In this document: positions 44,570-49,756 of the stretch, one piece after another
Position numbering within the stretch: position 1 is the stretch's first letter
Layout of the letters: each line of letters opens with the position of its first letter
Source of the DNA: a virus
Reading direction: 5' to 3' (one strand)
Virus record (IMG/VR): IMGVR_UViG_3300018082_000011
Location: 1-49,756 of that record
DNA: 49,756 bases
The notes under the pieces: model-generated
Databases searched by the model: none
What the model saw: only the letters and a program-made list of their open reading frames with translations
What the model was told of the DNA's origin: nothing
Made by a program: the position numbers and the translations under genes

Positions 44570-45221
44570 CCAACCGTGTCTTCAACTCTATATTTTCGCT
44601 CTCCAGCTCCTCGACACGTTTCCTCAGCTGGTCGATCTCAGTATGCAGCGCATCACGGGCCCGATCGCGCTCCACCAACTCACGCTGGAGCGCTTCTTTT
44701 TCATCCTGCAAATCGACGATGTGCCGGCTGTGACGCGAGACGATTGTCTTCAACGCCGCAATCTCGCGCAGCATCTCTTCGCGCGCGCGGTCGTGTTCGA
44801 CCAGCTGCTGCTTGAGATCGTCGTTCTCGGCAACGAACGTCTTGCACAACTCTTCGAGGTCGCCGACCCGCTTGCTCAGCGCCGACGCCTGCTGCTCGAT
44901 GACCATCTGGAAGGCGAGCGAGCGCTGCTTGTCCTCGAGCGCCTCGGCCAGGCGTTTGTCCGAGGCGCGCAGCTGGCCAAGCAGCTCGTCGACGACCTGG
45001 TCCTTGTGCGCCAGGTCTTTTTCCTTGGCGTCGATCCGCCGAATGAACTCGTCGGCGATGATCTTCATCGCCTCGGCCAGGCTCTTCGTCGCACTGCCGG
45101 CGCTGGCGGCCGAATCGGCCCGCATCTTCTGCCGCGACAGGCGGGCGATGATGATCGGGGAGACGATGCTGCCGAAAATGGCGCCGATCAGCGCCACGAG
45201 AACAACGTCGGAAACGGGCAT
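44511..45221 (-). CDS. Membrane-anchored coiled-coil protein
   Basis: A 236-aa protein: one N-terminal membrane segment (DVVLVALIGAIFGSIVSPII) then almost continuous coiled coil from about 40 to 222 (LSKRVGDLEELCKTFVAEND, LRKRVEELESENIELKTRLG). It lies between holin-like and endolysin genes, so a spanin-like or lysis-regulating role is possible; a host-membrane anchor is another option. Confidence 0.65.
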   Translation of the reverse strand: MPVSDVVLVALIGAIFGSIVSPIIIARLSRQKMRADSAASAGSATKSLAEAMKIIADEFIRRIDAKEKDLAHKDQVVDELLGQLRASDKRLAEALEDKQRSLAFQMVIEQQASALSKRVGDLEELCKTFVAENDDLKQQLVEHDRAREEMLREIAALKTIVSRHSRHIVDLQDEKEALQRELVERDRARDALHTEIDQLRKRVEELESENIELKTRLGEVENGAYPSTALEASSGG

Positions 45222-45303
45222 ATCTCTCTATTCGTGCAGGAGTGGGCGGGGGAGGAGGATTCGACGCGGAGAAACGTGGGGGACTCTACTATGCGCGCCG
45301 GCG

Positions 45304-45336
45304 GCCAGGCGCCCCCGCCCGGTCTCCGCCTGGCCT
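45304..45336 (-). terminator. Hairpin after the holin-like gene
   Basis: GGCCAGGCG/CGCCTGGCC with a 15-nt loop, overlapping the stop codon of the holin-like gene. It lacks a T run, so it is probably not a full terminator. Confidence 0.35.
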
Positions 45337-45787
45337 AGTGTGGCTGGGTCGCCTTCACCGCCTTCACGGCGGCCGGCTGCGGCGAGAGGCGATGAACCGA
45401 CTGATTGGCGACGAGCGCCGAGACGAGAATCGAAAAGAGCTTGACCGCGCCGCCGGTCGAGCATTCGACAAACACGATGCCCAGCGCCGGCGCGCAGCCG
45501 GCCGCGAACACACCGGCGCTAATCAGGATCAGACCGAGCCCCATCAGCGCTTTCTTGGTATCCTCCGGCAGCGCCGTCCAGCGCGTGTTCAGGCCCGGCA
45601 CGTAGCTGAGCAGCAGCGACAAGAGGCCGGCGTACAGCGACGCGAGCAGCTCGGGCGAAATGGGCGGCAGGTCGGGCAGCTGCGCGAAGAGCGTCGCGGC
45701 GGAGACGACCGGCACGGCGAAGGTGACGCCCAGCAGGGCAAGAATGAGCAGCACAACGTGGCGGGAAAGGCGGAAGCGGAGCATCAT
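45335..45787 (-). CDS. Holin-like membrane protein
   Basis: A 150-aa protein with an N-terminal signal-type segment (VVLLILALLGVTFAVPVVSA) and two further membrane segments (LLASLYAGLLSLLLSYV, ALMGLGLILISAGVFAAG). Strong AGGAGG before the two Met codons at 45787/45784. First gene of the lysis group, followed by the coiled-coil protein and endolysin. Holin identity is inferred from topology and position. Confidence 0.6.
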   Translation of the reverse strand: MMLRFRLSRHVVLLILALLGVTFAVPVVSAATLFAQLPDLPPISPELLASLYAGLLSLLLSYVPGLNTRWTALPEDTKKALMGLGLILISAGVFAAGCAPALGIVFVECSTGGAVKLFSILVSALVANQSVHRLSPQPAAVKAVKATQPH

Positions 45788-45830
45788 GGAAGAACCTCCT
45801 GATCTGGTTTGCGGACAGTCAGAAACAAAA

Positions 45831-45865
45831 AGCGCTCTGACTCCTGTATGGAATCAGAGCGCTTA
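45831..45865 (-). terminator. Strong leader terminator at the head of the late operon
   Basis: An 11-bp perfect stem AAGCGCTCTGA/TCAGAGCGCTT with a 13-nt loop, then leftward TTTTTGTTTC. It lies 44 nt before the holin-like start, so late transcription must pass it. Confidence 0.85.
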
Positions 45866-45918
45866 TTACGCTAACTCCGGGGCCGGTGGGCCGGCCTGTT
45901 CAGTTCAACTGCAATCGC

Positions 45919-46107
45919 CTAGTGTGCGGAACGCTCAAGCGTGCGTTCGATGCGCGGGACAACAGTCTGGCCGGCGCAATCGAATCGAAGCAACAGCTTG
46001 TCGGGCTTGGTGATCTCGTCTTGGTTGTTCAGCAAGATACGGACGATTTCCTCAACGCGTCCGCTCACCACGCGCTGCGGCTGGCCGTTGTCGATGATGG
46101 TGAGCAT
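45919..46107 (-). CDS. Small protein at the head of the late transcript
   Basis: A 62-aa protein, MLTIIDNGQPQRVVSGRVEE then IVRILLNNQDEITKPDKLLL. The ATG is about 6 nt from the predicted transcript start, so translation would be almost leaderless. It lies between the promoter at 46120 and the terminator at 45831, the place of an antiterminator-like gene, but the sequence matches no known one. Confidence 0.55.
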   Translation of the reverse strand: MLTIIDNGQPQRVVSGRVEEIVRILLNNQDEITKPDKLLLRFDCAGQTVVPRIERTLERSAH

Positions 46108-46119
46108 ACCGTGAATCTT

Positions 46120-46148
46120 AATTAAATGCAAATCGCATCCACAGTCAA
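46120..46148 (-). promoter_or_regulatory. Candidate late promoter
   Basis: Leftward TTGACT (46148-46143), a 17-nt spacer and TTAATT (46125-46120). It is the only good promoter seen between the second recombinase and the lysis genes. Confidence 0.5.
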
Positions 46149-46277
46149 GGGTAATTCGGGAAGAAGCGCATAACAATAGGATTAGAGTTCGGTTGCAGCG
46201 CGCAATCTGTATGAGGCCGGTAAGAGAAACGATGGGGTAGGGGGGTGTGGCAGAGTCTATCTTACCAGTTTCTTCCC

Positions 46278-46307
46278 ATCCGTTCAATTCTCCCTATCCG
46301 TTGTTAT
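46278..46307. repeat. Family 4 repeat at the end of the second recombinase gene
   Basis: ATCCGTTCAATTCTCCCTAT followed by CCGTTGTTA; overlaps the recombinase stop codon. Confidence 0.7.
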
Positions 46308-47341
46308 TTCTTCCCAAACGCCGCGCGAACTGCGCTGGCCGCGCCGACCCCGGCATCCTGGATGTAGCCCTGCATCACGCGCTCGCTCTTGTGCCCCGTC
46401 TGCGCCATGATGTCCCGCGATAGCACGCCGGCGCTGGCCGCCTCGGTGATGAAGCCCGAGCGCAGCGAGTGACCGGCGAACTTCTCCGGATCCAGGCCGG
46501 CGCGCCGCGCGGCAGCCTTGACGATGAGCGCGACGGCTTTATCGGTGAGACGCGTCTTGCGCACGTGGCCCCAGCGGTCGATCGCGCGGAAGAGCGGACC
46601 CGACGTGATTCCACTCGCGGCCAGCCAGGCCCGCAGCGCACGCGCCGGGTCGAGTGGGTCGCTGCTGCCTGCTTGCGCTCCGCTCTGCGGGGTTGCGCCC
46701 CGCTCCGCGGGGTCGAGCACGGGGATGGTCTTGGTCAGGCCTTTGCCTTCCGGATCGGTCTTCGAGCGCCGCACGCGGAGCGTGAGCCTGTCTCGCGTAA
46801 CGCGCACGTCGTCGACGTCCAGGCCGACCAGCTCGGAGCGCCGGAACGCGCCGGCCCAGCCGATGAGGATAATCGCTTTGTCGCGAGTGCCGGCTAAAGT
46901 CGGCGGCAGCGCATTGACCATCGCCTCAAGCTGCTCGCGCAGGACCGGCGCTTTCTTGTCCGGCGCCGTCCCCAGCTCGCGCCGGATGCCGGCCATCAGC
47001 AGCTTCACGTCGACGTCCTTGGTTGGATCAGGCGCGTGCGCCACCTGGTGCGCCTCGGCGATCGCGGCGAGCTTGAGCTGGATGGTCGAAACTTTCTGCT
47101 CTTCGGCCAAATGAACCACGTAGGCCGCTACGCCCGCGGAGGTCGCCGGCAGAGGACTGGCCTGGGTCATCTCACAGAACTCGCGGAAGTCGGCCCAGGC
47201 CGCTGTGTATATCTGCTTCGTGCGCTTCGACTTGGAGCGACGCGCGTAGTCGAGTCCTTTGCGCCTGAGCGCTGCAATGCGCTTGTTGCTCGCCGTGACA
47301 GAGTACCCCGCTTTTCTGGGTATCAGCGCCTGGCCGGACAT
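46304..47341 (-). CDS. Second tyrosine recombinase
   Basis: A 345-aa protein from ATG 47341 (AAAGGA upstream). SAM-like core-binding domain at about 35-115 (KRTKQIYTAAWADFREFCEM). Catalytic residues are Arg in GAFRRSELVGL, Lys in RSKTDPEGKG, His-x-x-Arg in GHSLRSGF, His in TGHKSERVMQGY, with that Tyr as nucleophile. An in-frame GC-rich repeat (AERGATPQSGAQAGS, about 205-225) is inserted between strands of the catalytic domain. It is not next to attP, so a role in resolving genome multimers or in another integration or inversion event is possible. Confidence 0.88.
   Translation of the reverse strand: MSGQALIPRKAGYSVTASNKRIAALRRKGLDYARRSKSKRTKQIYTAAWADFREFCEMTQASPLPATSAGVAAYVVHLAEEQKVSTIQLKLAAIAEAHQVAHAPDPTKDVDVKLLMAGIRRELGTAPDKKAPVLREQLEAMVNALPPTLAGTRDKAIILIGWAGAFRRSELVGLDVDDVRVTRDRLTLRVRRSKTDPEGKGLTKTIPVLDPAERGATPQSGAQAGSSDPLDPARALRAWLAASGITSGPLFRAIDRWGHVRKTRLTDKAVALIVKAAARRAGLDPEKFAGHSLRSGFITEAASAGVLSRDIMAQTGHKSERVMQGYIQDAGVGAASAVRAAFGKK
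46676..46716. repeat. GC-rich repeat CGCTCTGCGGGGTTGC inside the recombinase gene
   Basis: Two imperfect copies of CCGCTCYGCGGGG, the same unit as at about 1345. It keeps the reading frame. Confidence 0.55.
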
Positions 47342-47401
47342 TGGCAAATCCTTTCTAGGACTGACAACTTACCATTGTCGGAAGTGAGAAAAGGCCGAAA
47401 A

Positions 47402-47443
47402 CAGGGCCGCCCCGAATTCTGGCTACTCAGCGGGACGGCCCTG
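47402..47443 (-). terminator. Leader terminator before the second recombinase
   Basis: CAGGGCCG/CGGCCCTG and inner CCCG/CGGG, followed leftwards by TGTTTTCGG; 60 nt before the recombinase start. Confidence 0.7.
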
Positions 47444-47462
47444 CACAACGGTGTAGGGCTCG

Positions 47463-47471
47463 ATTATATCA
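47463..47471 (-). promoter_or_regulatory. Extended -10 promoter for the second recombinase
   Basis: Leftward TGATATAAT, with no good -35 box. A transcript from about 47456 would run at once into the terminator at 47402-47443. Confidence 0.5.
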
Positions 47472-47484
47472 CACCCAATCAAGC

Positions 47485-47512
47485 TTCCGTGCATCCGTGA
47501 CCGAATCCGTGC
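47485..47512. repeat. Family 3 cluster of AATCCGTG units
   Basis: TTCCGTGCATCCGTGACC followed by GAATCCGTG, in the non-coding region. Confidence 0.75.
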
Positions 47513-47690
47513 CATACCAACCCGATTCCAATTGACAGCCGTGCTAGAATGACTGCAAGTACCCTTGCTCAATCGTCAACCGTCTTGTGGAGAAGCGCTT
47601 TGAGCCAACACCCGACTCCGGCGCCACGAAGACCCCGAGAACGCTCGCCTCCGCGAGCGAGTCTCGACACGCCTGTAATGGGCCGCGCCA

Positions 47691-47700
47691 CACTAAAGTG
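47691..47700. repeat. Family 1 palindromic repeat, CACTAAAGTG form
   Basis: Flank GCGCAAGCAGCGTGC, as for the CCCTAAAGGG copy at 40123. Confidence 0.85.
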
Positions 47701-47773
47701 CGCAAGCAGCGTGCACAGCGCGGCCCGTCTATTTTTCGCCCGGCGCGATCCGCCCATTCTCGTGATAGTAAGC

Positions 47774-48103
47774 TTATCCGATGTTTTCCTCCGTACGCTC
47801 CTCGTAAGCCGCCTCCAGATGCGCGTCAGGCGCAACCTCGGTGTCCTTGTAGAACACGGAGACGTGGCCATGCTGCTCCGGTGTTTCGTACCAGCATGAT
47901 CTCTCACTCTCGGCGTATTCCCAGCCGGCGCTATTAGCCACATCGGCCAGGTCGACGTTAGACCCGTTGCTTGTGTGGACATGGACAACGACGCTAAACC
48001 AGCGGTTCGGGTCGGCGGCTTGCAGCTCGTCGAGGAGCTGCGCGCGCTTCTGCTGCATCATCTCCAGCAGGCGCGCGGGTGAAACGGCGGGTTGTGCTTT
48101 CAT
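47774..48103 (-). CDS. Hypothetical protein at the end of the leftward early operon
   Basis: A 109-aa protein from ATG 48103, AAAGGAAA upstream and ATGA overlap with the ATPase gene. A helix (ARLLEMMQQKRAQLLDELQA) is followed by a strand-rich part (WFSVVVHVHTSNGSN, HGHVSVFYKDTEV). No family recognised. Confidence 0.65.
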   Translation of the reverse strand: MKAQPAVSPARLLEMMQQKRAQLLDELQAADPNRWFSVVVHVHTSNGSNVDLADVANSAGWEYAESERSCWYETPEQHGHVSVFYKDTEVAPDAHLEAAYEERTEENIG

Positions 48104-49332
48104 CGAACGGTTTCCTTTCGTTGGGGCAATCCTGCGTGATTGCCTGGTTGGGGCAATCCTGCGTGATTGCCCTCTCCTGCCGGCTGGGCCTGCGCCTGGA
48201 ACACCTGCCGCGCTTCCTTCTCGGCGATCGAATCCGGCAGCCACTGGCCACCCGAATCCTTGCGCGGCTTCAACCAGTCATACAGCGCCAGGATCCAGCT
48301 ATCCGGCGTGCTGGCCAGGCTGTCGATACCGACCAGGTAGGCCAGCACATTGCGGCGCGCGGCTTGCGGCCAGCCCTTGTTCGTCCCGGCTTCTGCGTCG
48401 CCGGCAAAGCAGATCTCCAGCGCCGTCGCCACCAGGCCTTTCTGCGCGTTCGCCGCCGTGTGGCTCGCCTGCGCGTGCTCGTCGGCTCGACGCTTCAGGA
48501 AAGCGCGCAGCGTTTCAGGATCGAGCGGCCGCGTGTGACCGTTGCTTGATGGAGCGGCAGCCGTCGCCGTCGCAGCCGTCACCGTCGCCGTCGCATGGCT
48601 CTCCGGCGCCGGGCTTGAGCCAGGTTGCGACTCGACCGGCGCCGCATCGTAGATCGCCGCCTCGATACGCTCGGGCATCCCCTGCCAGGTCCCCGACTCG
48701 TCCCACAGCGTCATGCCGCTGTGCGCGCCGGCCTGGCGTGTCCAGACGACCTTGACCCCGCGTCGCTGCGTGGCCTCGTCGGCGACGAGGTGCAGCTCGA
48801 CGTTGAGCGAGCGGCGCAGGCGCTCCAGCTCGGTCTTGGGCAGCGTCGCCGTGACGACCTTCTCGGCCTTCTCGTTGCGCCCGCGCTGCAGGTGCCAGAT
48901 CCACAGCGTGTGGGTGCCCCAGCGCGTCACCGCATCCTGCAGCAGGCGCATCACCAGCGCCTTGTCGATGAAGCCGGCCATCTTGTTCTTGTTCTCGCCG
49001 GCCTCGTTGTCGAGCATGCCCCGCACGATCAGCGGCGCGATGAGCGTCGTCAGCGAATCGACGACGATCGTGCCCACGTCGCTGCCGGGCATGTGCGCCT
49101 CGAGCAGACGCGCGATCTGAGCGGGCACGACGTTGTCGGCCGGATTCTCGCTCAGCCGGTACACGTCGCCGGCGGCCAGCGCCAGCACCTCGGCGAAGCG
49201 CTGGTCGGCGTCAACCGGCAACAATGGCCCGCGCATCTGCGTGGCGAAAGTCGACTTGCCCGAGCCGGGGAAGCCGACCAGCGCCCAGTGGCGCGGGGGG
49301 TATTTCGGAATGGTCATTTTCTTGAAAGACAT
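48100..49332 (-). CDS. RecA-like ATPase, Sak4/AAA_24-type, with repeat-extended C-terminus
   Basis: A 410-aa protein from ATG 49332 (CAGGAGG upstream). Walker A is ALVGFPGSGKSTFA (about 17-30), Walker B TIVVDSLTTL (about 88-97), followed by THTLWIWHLQRGRNEKAEK. This is the plan of phage Sak4-type single-strand annealing/RecA-like proteins that act with an SSB in recombination-dependent replication. From about 235 the protein is a linker rich in Ala, Thr and Pro, then a helical domain. The last residues, EGNHAGLPQPGNHAGLPQ, come from two family 2 repeats and share GNHAGLPQ with the unrelated glycosyltransferase. Confidence 0.78.
   Translation of the reverse strand: MSFKKMTIPKYPPRHWALVGFPGSGKSTFATQMRGPLLPVDADQRFAEVLALAAGDVYRLSENPADNVVPAQIARLLEAHMPGSDVGTIVVDSLTTLIAPLIVRGMLDNEAGENKNKMAGFIDKALVMRLLQDAVTRWGTHTLWIWHLQRGRNEKAEKVVTATLPKTELERLRRSLNVELHLVADEATQRRGVKVVWTRQAGAHSGMTLWDESGTWQGMPERIEAAIYDAAPVESQPGSSPAPESHATATVTAATATAAAPSSNGHTRPLDPETLRAFLKRRADEHAQASHTAANAQKGLVATALEICFAGDAEAGTNKGWPQAARRNVLAYLVGIDSLASTPDSWILALYDWLKPRKDSGGQWLPDSIAEKEARQVFQAQAQPAGEGNHAGLPQPGNHAGLPQRKETVR
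48124..48172. repeat. Two family 2 hairpin repeats, GGGCAATC-N6-GATTGCCC
   Basis: Copies at 48124-48144 (last base altered) and 48151-48172, 27 bp apart, in frame at the 3' end of the ATPase gene. Confidence 0.9.
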
Positions 49333-49405
49333 GGTAGCCTCCTGATGTCTGTGGAAATGGTCACCGGCACGCTTGCCGGGAATTATAGCTTGAAATCGGC
49401 TGAAT

Positions 49406-49756
49406 TTACGCCGGACATCCGTCCATGTGCACTCCGACGGAGTAGGCATCGGTGTCGGGTTCGAGCTGCCGGCCACAGAGATAGCAATAGCGCGGGAGCG
49501 TGCTCAGCGCATCGACCATCTGCTCTTCGAGCTGCCACTCGTGTTCCATCCGCGCCTGGATCTCGGCCATGTCCAGCGGTGGGATTTGCCGGAAGGCGTC
49601 GGCCAGGTTCGCTATCATCTCCTGCCACTGCTCATCGGTCCAGTGCACAGACGCTTCCATCTCTTCGCGCGGCTCTTTCTCCCCGCGCAGCTCGACGAAG
49701 AACTGCTGCACCTCGTGCAACGTGCCAGCGTAGACGGCCTTCGCCTCACGGTCAAA
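49406..49756 (-). CDS. C-terminal part of the junction-spanning hypothetical protein
   Basis: Open from the right window edge (FDREAKAVYAGTLHEVQQFF) to 49406. The body is helical and acidic, and the end has YCYLCGRQLEPDTDAYSVGV followed by HMDGCPA, a possible zinc-binding treble-clef-like end. It continues in phase from the frame at 1-288. The gap to the ATPase gene (49333-49405) contains its ribosome-binding site and nothing else notable. Confidence 0.8.
   Translation of the reverse strand, partial: FDREAKAVYAGTLHEVQQFFVELRGEKEPREEMEASVHWTDEQWQEMIANLADAFRQIPPLDMAEIQARMEHEWQLEEQMVDALSTLPRYCYLCGRQLEPDTDAYSVGVHMDGCPA

Larger units (their letters stand above)
47342..47773. other. Non-coding region between the second recombinase and the leftward early operon's last gene
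   Basis: No credible gene. It holds the terminator at 47402-47443, an extended -10 promoter at 47463-47471, AATCCGTG repeats at 47485-47512, a rightward TGCTAGAAT extended -10-like box (47542-47550), a CGCTCGC/GCGAGCG hairpin (47642-47659) and a family 1 repeat (47691). Confidence 0.6.

Noticed and set aside
45304-45336. End-of-operon terminator after the holin-like gene
   Set aside because: There is a 9-bp stem but no T run, and the lysis and packaging genes beyond it seem to depend on the same transcript.
47549-47899. Rightward frame of 116 codons downstream of the TGCTAGAAT box
   Set aside because: No ribosome-binding site, mixed low-complexity sequence, and it runs across a family 1 repeat and antisense to the gene at 47774.

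Overview
This 49.8-kb window looks like the complete, circularly closed (or circularly permuted) genome of a temperate, long-tailed siphovirus with an HK97-type head. The two window ends fall inside one gene. The leftward frame open at position 1 continues in phase, on the same strand, into the leftward frame open at position 49756, and together they give one sensible 212-aa protein. A phage attachment site made of the 3' half of a tRNA-Arg(UCG) gene (3295-3336) lies between an excisionase-like gene and a tyrosine integrase gene. It is the only copy seen, as expected for attP in an unintegrated genome. The host is probably a member of the Chloroflexota. The basis is the GC-rich codon use, Thr/Pro-rich linkers, an Excalibur-domain protein of the kind found in Anaerolineae-like genomes, and dense families of short palindromic repeats. 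This host call is inference.

Layout. Leftward early operon: promoter near 2026-2054, a multi-hairpin leader ending in a terminator, then small zinc-ribbon and hypothetical genes, a DUF559 nuclease, the junction-spanning gene, a RecA-like ATPase resembling Sak4 and a small gene ending at 47774. Control and integration region (2.1-4.7 kb): Excalibur lipoprotein-like gene, tandem rightward promoters, excisionase-like gene, attP, integrase. Rightward early/replication region (4.7-13.9 kb): small genes, a C5-cytosine methyltransferase with a conserved-looking second frame, a replication initiator with a probable origin inside its gene, a PolX-type nucleotidyltransferase, membrane proteins, a dense array of the 9-mer ATACTGGCA (11133-11734), and a HerA/FtsK-like ATPase. 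Leftward late operon (46.1 down to 14.1 kb): holin-like gene, coiled-coil membrane protein, M23 endolysin, TerS, TerL, SAM methyltransferase, portal-MuF fusion, prohead protease fusion, HK97 capsid, an unusually long block of beta-rich accessory structural genes with a glycosyltransferase, connector and tail genes (with a textbook -1 frameshift site in the G/GT chaperone pair), tape measure, a Dit-like protein carrying a beta-propeller, a Gp37-like tail protein and a LamG protein. A second tyrosine recombinase lies at 46.3-47.3 kb.

Three features stand out. First, at least four families of short dispersed repeats sit at gene boundaries and inside coding regions. Two are palindromic families whose variants keep base pairing by compensatory change, and one of these writes the same peptide GNHAGLPQ into two unrelated proteins. 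Second, several operons share the layout promoter, leader RNA, intrinsic terminator, then first gene, which suggests attenuation or antitermination control. Third, two non-coding DNA signals lie inside genes: the ATACTGGCA array and the symmetric AT-rich element in the initiator gene.
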